From contig OY979724.1 in the NCBI GenBank assembly GCA_963855995.1, positions 8,193,032 through 8,257,031 on the forward strand: DNA of 64,000 nt, written 5' to 3'. Below the pieces are notes generated by a model. The model saw only the letters and a program-made list of their open reading frames with translations. It ran no database searches and was not told where the DNA came from. Positions 1 through 11,600 of this stretch are shown one piece after another. The stretch comes from Muricea muricata (Eukaryota > Cnidaria > Anthozoa > Malacalcyonacea > Plexauridae). The translations under genes and the position numbers were made by a program. Numbering within the stretch: the stretch's first letter is position 1; each line of letters opens with the position of its first letter.

Positions 1-540
1 AGCCATGGCTAAAAGTTTTATGTACAAAGTTCCAGCATACTTTAGAGCTTGTTTTGTGATCATAATTGTCAGAGAAGAATCCCAAGTTGTGTTGAAATTT
101 CGACGAAATCTTTAAGCAAACGTGAAAATTCGGCCGCCATATTTTTGGTTTTTCAGCGAGTAAATCCCATCGCTCAAAGAGCTTATTACCGATTTTTGCA
201 CTGTTGTTACAGATTTTTGCACTGTTGTTACAGATTTTTGCACTGTTGTTACAGATTTTTGCACTGTGTTACAGATTTTTGCACTGTTTGTTCTGGGTGA
301 TGTTTGGGATTAACTGCACTCGAATCAACCAATCACAGCCCAGAAACATTTCCTTGTATATTATTATGCCTGTTACAACATTTGTAACAGGCATTATTCT
401 ACTGAAGATGACATGTAATACATACTTGTCGAAACGTATAGAATAAAATGTTGACAATTTACGGAGTTTCAATTATTTTGTGTTTTATAAAAATAACAAA
501 ACACTGTCGTCACATAATATAAAATAGTAGAAAATATAGT
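1..540 (+). repeat. 21-bp minisatellite and Penelope-terminus-like repeat
   Basis: From about 188 to 290 the unit TTACAGATTTTTGCACTGTTG is repeated about five times, the fourth unit shortened. At 365-475 a repeat carries an inverted TGTTACAA motif and then a module with CTGAAGATGACA...TGTCGAAACG followed by TTGACAATTTACGGAGTTTC. The same module recurs at 24860-24935. Confidence 0.6.
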
Positions 541-1762
541 AATGTGCTACCTAAAATGGAAAAACAAAGAAAATGGGAACGACAAAATAAAAAAAAAACT
601 TACTTTCACTCTATCTTTGGATCGTCGTGGCTTGGATCGTCGTGGCTTTGGTTCGTCTCGTTTTATCATGCTGTTTATATGGTTTCATCTTGTTGGAATT
701 CTCTTTTCATAGAACATTCAAACGCAAATTTGATTAACTTTAACAAACCGTACGCTGTTATAGTTTCTTTTTTAGGTCGATATCAATTCTTTCCAATCTT
801 GTTTTGTCATTAGTTGGCTTTTACTTAGCATCCTTTGAAAAAGTAAACAATTACGATGGTGAGAAACTATTCACAAGATAACTAGAAAAACTATGTTTTT
901 AATAGATAATCACTGAGGCCAACGGCATCAACTGATAGATACTAACTATACGAGGTATAGCTGTTACCAAAGTATACCTTAGTATAGTTGGAAAACAATA
1001 TAGTTATACTTAACCTTACTATATTGTCAAGTCCATAACCTAACCACGTACAATACTGTCAGGCTTGTAAGCGTTGTAAGCGTACCACGTACAGTATTTT
1101 CACGCCTGTAACCTTACCAAATACCATACACAACACTCATCAAGTTTCATCCTCGTTTGACCTAGATGCTAAGTCTTGAATTACAGTGTTGGGAATAAAA
1201 AGTAGGGCCACTCAATTACCAGTTCAACATGTCTCGGAAGCACTGTCGGTCTCGGGTCCACAAAACATACAATGTTCCCCTGAAATAACACTGTGGACAA
1301 CAAACAACGTTGCCTGAACAACATTCACTTGTTGCATCCTGTTTTCAGCACCCTGTATAGTTAATGACGGTATAAAAGTATATAGTTTACCGATCAAACT
1401 ATCTCCTGCACCATGAACAACAACAGCGAAAAACATCAGCAACCTCTTTGAAAATTAAATAAATTAACGAAGGTACAGTGAACTAACGTAAATCTTGTGG
1501 ACGTCTTTCTATTAAGGAATATAGAAGATACCCGGCCGAAACGATTGTAAATTGTATTGCAATACCTGTTGCTATTACGGATTACCGTATTAATTGTGTA
1601 CACTTTATGTGGTACCCACTAAACATTTTACTATATAAAATACAGTGCTTTATAGTACATCTGAGATTATTTATGATAATGGTTTTCAAACAATCATCAA
1701 TCACAGCTTCTGGATATTTTATATTGCTAAAAAGACTGTACTTTATATAATAAACAGAAAAA
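541..1762. other. No gene recognised
   Basis: AT-rich sequence with short direct echoes of the word TATACC/GGTATA around 950-1110. No splice-bounded coding segment, RNA gene or clear transposon end was seen. Confidence 0.4.
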
Positions 1763-1886
1763 TACACGGGTGCTTGGAAATACCTGCAGATTTATATATT
1801 TCTCGTGTTGAACATGATATTTCTCACTCGTGAGATATTATGTCCAACACTCGAAATAAATCTGGTATTTCCGCGAACCCATGTAT
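1763..1886. repeat. Palindromic MITE-like element
   Basis: An imperfect inverted repeat of about 55 bp per arm folds around ATTTCTCACTCGTGAGATAT. The outer arms carry GGAAATACCTGCAGATTTAT and its complement. This class of self-complementary element is common in cnidarian genomes. Confidence 0.55.
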
Positions 1887-2095
1887 TATTCTTTTCTCTC
1901 GTTACAACAGACACGTTTAATAAAGATTTTTTCTCTAAATTCAACAAAATAATAAACTAATGCTTCACAAGGAGCTTTAGGGGAGCATCTATATTGATAA
2001 TTTCTTCGTGATCGTAAATAAACTCGGAACATGGAGATAAAACTGCTCGTTTTTAAAGCATTCAAATACTCGCTGTCCGAGCTGTATCAGATATA

Positions 2096-3060
2096 CAGTA
2101 GGTGCCAAAAGTATGAGTCCAGTTGATTATGAATTGTTATTTGTCATTTTTTTATACAATATTACCGCTCTGCATCGCAAAACAAGTATTTATTGTCAAT
2201 TAAGTGATTTAAACAAGCAACTACATAATTTTAGTACTTGATAACTGAAATCTTTCCCTTTGAAATATCTTGTACTATTGATTTCACCATAGATTTAGCA
2301 TTGTCAATGTGAACTATCACTCTAACAAGGAGCAATTACATCCCATGACTTGTCTTGGCTCCCGGCTGTACCCACTTGATTTTTTTCTTTAAAATGTTTC
2401 TACTAGTTTCAAATTTGATAAACTTTAGGAGATCGATGGAAAATACTGCATGAGCGTTAAATTATCTTGGTTTTCGTATCTTCTGTAAAGACGCAAGTCA
2501 GAAAAGTTGTTGTAAATCATCTTCTACATAGGCTTTTCCTAAACGATAAAGTATAGTACGCCTTTGTAGAATCTTATGGTATTTGTTTTCTAAGAATACC
2601 TTTTCTGATACAAATATCCCCAACTTCATTGAAAACCGCAATAAAAATGTTAACTCTGTATCAGGGTTAATTAGACACTATGATCTCTCATGATGTCTCT
2701 GTCTAATATTTTGTGCTTGTTTCCCTAAAAATCGATTATGCTTATTTTCAAGACGCAATAATCGACTATAACTCAACCTTTCAGATCACTTGATCACTCC
2801 GGGTAACCATTTGTCCTGTAACTTGTTTCAAATCTTTAGTTATTCTTTATGCTCATGTATATACAGGACCAAATTAACTAAGGTTACCAATAAACATGGT
2901 AAAAAGATGAAGATGAAGCAATCGTAGAGCAGTATATAACTAACGTAGATAGTTTGAGGACGCGAAATGAGCATGTTTGAGTACTTTAAAATTCCGGATA
3001 TAATCTTATCTCTGTCTCTTCACAAAAATTGGACTGCACTCATACTTTTGGCACCTACTG
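2096..3060. mobile_element. Tc1/mariner-type element, degenerate
   Basis: Inverted termini begin CAGTAGGTGCCAAAAGTATG at 2096 and end with the complement at 3060, each flanked by TA (2094-2095 and 3061-3062), the Tc1/mariner target site. Size is 965 bp. No intact transposase frame survives, so it is a decayed or non-autonomous copy. Confidence 0.7.
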
Positions 3061-3429
3061 TAACTCTCGCCTGCGCCTCACGTCTTTATATCTACAAGTT
3101 AAAAAGTATTCTGTGTGCCTTTTCAGAGCATATGTAGATTATCACGAAGTGATCAAAAATCCTCTTGGATTGCTAAGATATAATATGGGTTGTGCCAGTC
3201 ACAGATCATGTTTAGAAAGTTTTAAGAAATCACTATCCCGTGGGTAACGCTACTCACCTTCCCTACAATCGACACGTGAATGCTTATTGCTTTCGTTTTC
3301 TACTGTCGTTGCAATAGGTTCTGAAATCAAAGACATCTGAAATTGAGAAGACATGCATTGAAAAGAGAATAATGAACCTCCAGTTTCTGCTATATTTCGC
3401 TTTACCTTTTGAACGCGAGTTCTCGCTAC

Positions 3430-3560
3430 AGGTGTATACAGCTAATTCAACAAGTGTTGTCCTTTGAAAAGCGTAAACATCACAACATCACGCGCAAGGG
3501 ATGACGGGTTATTGTTTATTTTCACCTCTCAACTTGAAATTATTTCTTTGAAACAGGTGA
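3430..3560 (+). repeat. Fragment of dispersed TIR element
   Basis: Shares TACAGCTAATTCAA, TTGTCCTTTGAAAAGCGTAA, CGCGCAAGG and TATTTTCACCTCT with the inverted ends of the element at 31115-31380, so it looks like one end of the same family. Confidence 0.45.
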
Positions 3561-5597
3561 CTGTTAAATCTCTATATGAATTGTAGCAATTAAAACATTA
3601 ATTCAAGAAGTTACCAGAGTGAATATGACAACATCCACCCTTATTGACTATGTAGTTACCAGAATAAGTGGTTAAGTGACCACATAGTTCAGATTTTGCA
3701 ATTAGAAAGATCTCTGTTGTTAAGAAAGTAGAAAACACAGTTGAAATTAGAAATATGATACCCAAGAATTGTAGAGGATTTCACGATTTTGGCGAAATGA
3801 AAGTTGTTTTCGAGTTTTCCAACGCGTGCTATCATTGGACAACTTTACGTTTTATATTTCAAACTTCTAATTAGGGAGCGTCAACGTTCACAACCGTTTT
3901 CAAAATTGCGCGAGCAGCCAAAAGTAGTTCGACTGACGTAAGTTTTATATTTTCATCGTTCAATATCACTGGATATACTTTGCATGCTTTACAAAGAAAT
4001 GTTGGAACGGTTTTTAAGACAAGTTAGTGACAATTATTGCAAAATATACAGTGCGAACCATGGTATTAGTTTTATAAGATATTTATGCCGTACGTATTCA
4101 AGATGAGCTTTGCTATTCATTAAAACTTACGAACATCAAAACAAAGTTGTGAGAAGATCTTTACGATGTTGATATTTGATGTTAGCCACATGACTGAAAA
4201 AATATGGCGCTGTTCCATATTTGAGGTGGACTACGCTATTAGTTTTAAAAATACGATAACACGATAGGACGTCATTTTTAACTTAATTGGAAGTGGAAAA
4301 GACATTCTTTGACCAAAAACAGCATAGGTAACAACAAGAGAATGTTTTAGTAAGAAAATGAATGAACTTGGTGTCATAGTTGCAGGATTTTTCAAAGAAT
4401 CGTGGATCGGCGGAAAAGAGGGATTCTGGATTTCTAAAATGGATAAGAATGAGAGGTATTAGGCGTTTGAAGGAGAACTGTTCGTAAATTATCATGATCA
4501 ACGTCTATCAGCATTTCGAGAAAGTTTGTTTTGCCATATATCTTCAAAACTAGCAATGATGGATTCCTAGTAAGCAATAATGATTCTAAAAATATACCTC
4601 AACTACTGTCATGGAAAGCACAACAAGTCGAGACAGACAAGTCGAAATCAACATAATAATGCCCTAATGCTGGGAAAAAGAACTTCTGATGAAATGTTTT
4701 AGGTACCCGCCAAAAAAGTGGTAGAACGATCATTTAGATCCGTATTATCAACGACCAAAATGTCTTTATATGTGCCTAAATGTACAAAAGAGACCTCTGA
4801 TCCCCGTTTCCGCTGTTACCAGCAGAACTTGTTCACTTTATCACTTTTTTGTTGATTCCTTAGGGTCGCCGGTCACATATCATCATTGAATATCAATAAT
4901 CTAACCCATGCATGCATTTTCCAAGCTTTACCATGCTGATTTCGTCTGCCTGTCAAAAGGACAAACTTCCGTTGTGCTCTCAAGCATTTTTTGCCTCAAT
5001 CCAGTTCTAAACGTTTATTCCACGACTCCAGTGGCGGTACTTTTAGGATTATTATTGCTTACCATGAATCTATCATTGCTAGTTTTGATAAATGGCAAAG
5101 CAAACTTTCTCAAAATGTTGATAGACGTTGACCATGATAATTTACGAACAGTTCTCCTTCAAACGCCTAATATCTCCGATTCATATCCGTTTTAGAAGTC
5201 CAGAATCCCTCTCTTCCGCCGTTCCACGTATTCTTTGAAAACCCCTTCAACTATGACACCAAGTTCGTTTATTTTCTAACTAAAACATCCTCTTATTGTT
5301 ACCTATGCTGTTTTTGGTTAAAGAATGTCGTTTCCACTTCCAATTAAGTTAAAAACGACGTCCTATCGTGTTATCATATTTCTAAAACTAATAGCGTGGT
5401 CCACCTCAAATATGGAACAGCGCCATATTTTTTCAGTCATGTGACTAACATCAAATATCAACATCGCCAGGATCTTCTCACAACTTTGTTTTGATGTTCG
5501 TAAGTTTTAATGAATAGCAATGCTCATTTTGAATGCGTAGGGCATAAATATCTTATAAAACTAATATCATGGTTCGCGCTGTATATTTGTTTACTAT

Positions 5598-6097
5598 AAA
5601 GGCCCTATATATGCATCGAAATTTTACGCCGCTTTATTGTACCAACATCAAGAACATTCCAAATGATGTAATAAAATATTTTTACAACTATCTTAACTTG
5701 TTCTAACATGCAAATTTTGAGCAATGTTTGACATGCAAATTAACATCACTGTGATGTCACATTGCATAATGAGAAACTGCAAAACCTCAAGAACATAGCA
5801 TGTTCTACATCAAACGACATAGACATAAATAGGTAGGTTTGTGTGAACATACTGGAAACTCTATTATATTACATTTCGATAAATTAAATTGATTGGGCAT
5901 CCTGCAACATTAGTTTGTAGTTACACATTATGCATTGTGACATCACGGTGATGCAATTTGCATATCAAACATAGGTCTACATCTACACAACAAAGCAAGT
6001 TATGAATATTTAGGAAATGTTTTATTAGGTCATTTAGAAAGTTCGCCATGCTGGTATGATAAAAATTTCATGTAAAATTTCGATGCATAAGGCCTTT
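5598..6097. mobile_element. Nested 500-bp TIR element
   Basis: Ends AAAGGCC...ATGCATCGAAATTTTAC and its complement. It contains internal inverted motifs with ACATCACTGTGATGTCAC near 5744 and its counterpart near 5938. It interrupts the right arm of the foldback. Confidence 0.6.
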
Positions 6098-6160
6098 AAT
6101 GGTCGCTGCTTATAGCGGTTTGCCTGATAATGATATATTGCAAAAACGTTGACGCCCCCT

Positions 6161-6469
6161 AATGGGCCATTCCGCAATTAGACAAACTTTTAAATTCGAA
6201 AACAATTTTAGCACAGCTGAAAAGAACTTCCTAAATTTAGTGAAATTGTGAGGTTTGGTTGTAAAATATTGTAAAATGTCGAAAATATAGTAAAGTAAAG
6301 TTTGCGAATTTTCTATAAAAAATCGCAAACTTTGCAGGACTATATTTTCTACATTTTACAATATTTTGCAACCAAACTTTACAAATGTATAAAATTTAGA
6401 AAGCTCTTTCCGGCTGTGTTAATTGATGCTTTGAATTCAAAAGTTTGTCTAAAAGGGGAATGGTCCATT
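6161..6469. mobile_element. Nested palindromic MITE
   Basis: Inverted ends AATGGGCCATTCC and GGAATGGTCCATT. Arms pair across a centre near 6310 (GCGAATTTTCTATAAAAAATCGC). It lies inside the foldback right arm at a point where the left arm is uninterrupted. Confidence 0.6.
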
Positions 6470-6660
6470 AGAAGCTTGAAATATAAAACGTAAAATTGTC
6501 CAATGATTACACGCGTTGGAAAACTCGAAACAACTTTTATTTCGCGGTGCGGCGTAACGATTGAATGCAAATGGTAGTAATCAACTTCTGACTGGTCTAT
6601 CAAGCAACAAAGAAGCAGCTGTTGACAAGATTTCTTGTTAATAAGACTTCTTTACAACAG

Positions 6661-7965
6661 TCGCTGAGCCGAAGTGTATATAAGCTTGAGACAACTAAGT
6701 GTTTTAGTATAAATTTCTAGGTGTTTACAAATAATAATCAACACATAAAATTCACTTCAAATTTATTGCTGTACACAAGCAAAATGCTATAGTTACTGGA
6801 CGGTGACTATCACTTCAGAGACATTGAATACAGGAAAATTACTAGTCACCTGGTAATTCATACTAATAAGTGATAGTCCTTTTAGTTGTTGAAAATTTCA
6901 TTCTGAAACTGCAGCATTATTAGCCTGCACGAATGACTGGTATGTAAATTTAGACAAAGAAGTGTTTAGCCTAGTTGCCCAAATCGACTAAAAGAAACGA
7001 TTTTATAGAGTTGATCATCGAATTTTATAGAGAAAATTCGAAATATATATATGCCTTAGGCTTCAAACCAAACGACTGAAATTAAACAAGTGCATGAGTG
7101 AAAAACTCTCAGAGTGACAGTCGACCAGCATTTGTAAAGTCACATTTGCAGGAAAATAACATCAATCCGTTTATAATGCTATGATATTATTATATTACTG
7201 CTGCGATGTATGGGATGTGTTCAGTGAAACACAATCTAAACGACTTTAAAAACTCCAAAACAATCATCCGCCACTCGAATGTTGATGAATACTAGAGCAT
7301 TATGATACAGATCATTCTGTAGCATTGAAAGCATTGGGCTAGAAGACACTTAAAGTAGAAAGAAAGAAAGCCAAGGCAAAATTGTGTATAAACTGTTAAA
7401 TAACATGGGTCCTGAATCATTCGCTGACGTATTCACTTATAAAGGTTAGGCGACCAGCTATAATCTCCGAAACATTTCAGGTACACTTTATTAACCGCAA
7501 CTGCGTACGAATAATCTGAACAAAAAGTTTAGTGTAATCAGGGTGACCAAATCCTTTTCTTGTTTCCGGACGAAAATCGCTGCTAGATCTGACAGTAGAA
7601 GTGCACATGCGCAGCCTTTAGGGATTTGACATACATCTGATATTCAGGACATTTTAAGAAATGTAAGTTTTATTCCAAGGAAAAAAGCCATCTTCATGCT
7701 CTTTTTGGCTCTTTAAGTTCCTGAATCTGATGTTATCGGTCTATCTATCTATCTATTGATTTTCCTGCATTTCGATTAGTCAAGACTCACTACCGTCTCT
7801 GGCCAGTGACTATAGCTTTTTTCTTTTTTTTTTACAATAATAAATTTGAAGTGAATTTTATAAAGTTGTGTTGATTATTATTTGTAAACAACTAGAAGTT
7901 TATAGTATAAAACAATTAGTCGCTGAAGACTGGCCTTCGGCTCAGTAAATATAGGCTTTATATCA
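6661..7965. mobile_element. Inverted-arm element enclosing a LINE 3' fragment
   Basis: Left arm 6661-6810 and right arm 7795-7965 are inverted copies (shared TTTACAAATAATAATCAACA, AAATTCACTTCAAATTTATT and GCTGAGCCGAAG). The enclosed sequence is the decayed end of a non-LTR retrotransposon. Confidence 0.6.
6950..7770 (+). pseudogene. CR1/jockey-like LINE 3' end, decayed
   Basis: With frameshifts and stops the plus strand reads like the C terminus of a LINE reverse transcriptase polyprotein: YTYA-like and MYGMCS words, HSNVD, NNMGPES, FTYK and an ending near IFMLFLAL. It finishes in a CTATCTATCTATC tail at 7740-7756, the same tail type as the intact LINE at 35-40 kb. Confidence 0.55.
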
Positions 7966-8432
7966 CCTCGCCTTCGGTGACTAATGGTTAATTAGAAATC
8001 GAGATCAAGCAATTTAATTATTTTCGTAAAATTCGACATCAAACACGAAACATTCATTAATAAACGATTCTTTCGCCACTCGCTGTCTTTTGTGAAATAG
8101 TTGGCGAGCATATAAAGAATAGCCAATCAATATAGTATACTAATATGATTCTACTTAATATATATTTATAATCCAGTCATCGAACAGAAAATGAGCTGTT
8201 CTACAATTTGACTGGCAAAAACGAAATGGCGGCAGGAAAATTTCAAGATATTTTCTTGCAATAAAAGGAAAATTTTAGCGTACAGCGGACTATCATAGAA
8301 AAGCTAAAAAGCTAGAAAACACTGAAATATTACCGTTAATCCCACTTCGTCCACCTGATTGATCGATTTAAAAAATCAAAGCAGCGCTTCTTAACGTTTC
8401 TAATGAAATCATTCTAACGTACACTAAAGCAT
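7966..8432. other. STRA6-like 3' flank
   Basis: AT-rich. Contains a motif shared with 20280-20345 and 33995-34090 (CTCGCTATC...GTAGAGTAACCAATCAAAT type, followed by AGTATGATTCTACT), indicating a dispersed repeat at about 8080-8155. A poly(A) signal for the STRA6-like gene could not be fixed. Confidence 0.4.
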
Positions 8433-8620
8433 CTACTTATAGTCAATTAATTTAACACTGTCAGAGCCGTATTGACGCACTTCGATTTCGACGTCACTTT
8501 GTCTGGCATACCCACATTGCACAGACAAACGCGTCGCTTGAGCCTGCTGTCTGCGTTGTGATACGAGCTGCGGGTTGCGGATCAGCGTTAGGGCAAGGAA
8601 CCATCTGGCACGAGCTTGAG
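8433..8620 (-). CDS. STRA6: STRA6-like exon 16 (C terminus, stop)
   Basis: Acceptor ATTTTCAG at 8621, then 61 codons and a TAG stop at 8433-8435. Begins [20 protein letters not shown], the conserved cytosolic STRA6 tail motif RARW-x-L-x-x-TL-x-x-NP-x-L. It continues as a polar tail ending VKLIDYK. The exon contains no early ATG. Confidence 0.9.
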
Positions 8621-11600
8621 CTGAAAATGTCCATTTTCTTTGTCTGATGTTCCCTGTGATATGTTAACAAAATGACTGTGCTGTAAAGGGAGTTACTATT
8701 CGAGAAATATGATTAGCTAAATCTGATGTTTTTAGGGTGGGGTAAATGATGAAAAATCATGATTTGACCGCATGAAAGTAAGGTTGTAAAAACAGTTGTT
8801 ATTGTAGGTTTATTCTTCGCTTATCGTCTCTTCTTCGTCTATTCGCGCTGCTGTATTAAAACCGCGACCAATAGAAACTAAATGAACATGAGCAACCACT
8901 GGGACAAGGTTATATCATGGCGATGTATTTACTCTTTGTTTATACGTATATAACTCGAAAAAATAACGAAGTTATTACTGTATCCGCCATTTTGTTTTTA
9001 TCCGGAGGCGATCTTATAGTAACAATAAAATAGTAAGCAATAACACTACCCTCCATCTCCCGCGTATAATAGATTATTTGGCTTACTAGAAATATTCATA
9101 CTTACCAAATATATCCACACTTTGTCCTTGGCTTTCTGAAACTAAAGTGATTATTGTTAGTGACTTGGATAACCGTAGTTTTTTAACTAGTCGTGTGACG
9201 CACTCTACACGGCGGGGCTTTGGAACAGAAGAGTGGGTTTATATTTTTAAAACATTTTTCGCGTCGATATACAGTTATCAAGAGGAGTGGAAATTCGAGA
9301 AACGAGAAAATGTATGGAAACACGACCAGTAAAAACCGTCAATGTACAGTAAAAAGGGACCTTTGCAAGCAACGTACCTGAATCGCTTAGAATTTGACAA
9401 AAAACTCGAAGAACTGGATTTCTGTAAGCTGCTTGGACGTGGAGATAATAGATGTAGGAATTAAAACCTTTTAAAAAGGAAACAAGCAAACAAAAACGAT
9501 ATATCAGCTCACTTACAGCGGCGAGTAGCAAAAACAAAATGGAAGCACAAAAATGACAAAAGTTGTTAAAAAAAGAAAACAGAGAATTTTAGCTTTGGAA
9601 AACACCAAACACATGCAACAGCGCAAAACCAAAACGTAGTACATATATGTAAACAGTTTATATCCTGAGGGAAGCTCGAAGTACTGAGTCGCAAGCTCAG
9701 AAGAAGTGTATTTCAATATTTTCAATCAAAAGAACTTTCATCAATACTAATAATGCCTTGTCACAGTAGCAAAGCCAGCCCGACAATTTGGTCATGCTAT
9801 GCAAATTTAAATCATTATCATTATTCATTTCTTTAGAAATTAATTCCTTATACGATATATACATTTGCATGACCACATGTCAGGCTGGTTTCGCCACTGC
9901 CTTGTTATAAAAAGTTAAGAATATACTTTACTAACGCGGATTTTAACAATTCGCGGTCATTCATTAATGCTAATTTATGTAGTCGTCATTTCAAGAATGC
10001 AAATTTTAGTTATCGTTAATTAAAGACGTCATATATAAACGCAAAACAAAAGCAAAGATCAAGTTATTTACTGCCGCTTTCAGAAGTTTTACTTAGGTTA
10101 CAGGCACGATTAAAATCAATTTCTTCTGCACTATGTTCACTGTCGCTATCATACCATCATCATGTGCATCATTCAGTCAATTTAATTGCTTCGAGGTGGC
10201 AAAACACAATCCGCGTTAATTAGATGACTCGCTAACTTATGACGCGCAATATAAGATTACTCTATTTAAGACCACTCAACGGAGAACACAAGTAACCACG
10301 CATTTAGAAGTACAGACATGAGTGAATAACTTATTAGGCACAAACCTTCTACAATCCTTGTTGCTAGCGATAAGTTGTACTGACCTATTGGTACCCAAAG
10401 CATTCTTTCATCAAACACAACCAGGCATCTAGACATGCCATTAGTATGCACCGTACCTGTATCAATTCGTTGAAAGCCATCAGGCATGACACTGTGATCA
10501 ATTCTTGGCATCATCAGAGCTCCGACAGCCATGCACTTCAAGAGCCGAAAAAGGGCTGAGAAAAATCCCATAGGGAGACCCACGAAAAACCAGAAATACG
10601 AGAATAACAAGTAGACGTTTCTAAAGAACAAATTGTATTTAAATAAGATGCTGTTCTGTATGCAGTCTACGTTGACTTTCACACTGCTACTGATTTGCCA
10701 GAATAACATCAAACTGGTATCTGGTTGAGAGAAAATTAACGTCATTTCCCTTCCATGACTTGGGGTAAGTATCTGCCTATCTGGATGGGTAAATACCAAC
10801 CCAAAATGACCAGGCTTTGTGATTGAAATAATCACTATTGTTTATGATTCGTTCTTTACAAAACCAATTTCTATAGTTCATTGTTATAACCAACCACTCA
10901 CAAAGCTTTCTAGTATTAGGTTAGTGCGGCGACCCGCAAGGATGGCTAAAAAAGACCCCCCGCCCGCATAAAAAATAGCTTACCCTGTTCATTATGTCTA
11001 TAAATAAGAAAAGTGTTAACAAAGATCATGCTGTTCTACTTGCTTTGGCTCCTGTATGTAAAAACGAGCAATAATTGCAATTATTATTCTCTTTATGCCT
11101 GTCTTCGGCATCGGCAAATAATTGATCTTTCCGCCATCGACAAATCACGATATTTTGCTCAACCCCGTCCAAAAATTGATGATTCTTACTCAAATGTTTA
11201 AAAAATCAGGTGCATTTAATGCATTTTTAACTAAATTCAAAATGGATCATATAAGAACTTCTGTTTATGTAGTTCATTACTTCTTCAGAATTACTTCTGT
11301 CATTGATTGTTAGGAAGCACGTACCTAAATATATCGCATTCTAGCGACTCATTCTTTTAAAGACATTAGGGCACAATGTGGTTTCACATTTCGACACACA
11401 TTACTGAGTAACTTCAGCTAAGACTTTAATAATTTTGTCAAAGGCTAGGTTGAAACTCGCCATTTGTAAGTATACGTGAAATACCCAGATGTCATATAAA
11501 GACCCGGAGTACCGTAAGCTCAGCTTTCGAGGGCTTTATGACTAAATCCCGACTTTCCAGGTATTAACTAACTTAATTTATTTTTGAGGAGGTCTTCCAG

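Larger units (their letters stand above)
3792..6545. mobile_element. 2.75-kb foldback element with nested insertions
   Basis: The left arm (3792 to about 4640) and right arm (about 5030-6545) are imperfect inverted copies. For example GCGAAATGAAAGTTGTTTTC at 3792 pairs with the complement ending at 6545, and AATATGGCGCTGTTCCATAT (about 4201) pairs with 5409-5430. The right arm is interrupted by two further inverted-repeat elements (5598-6097 and 6161-6469). The central 0.4 kb has no recognised gene. Confidence 0.7.
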
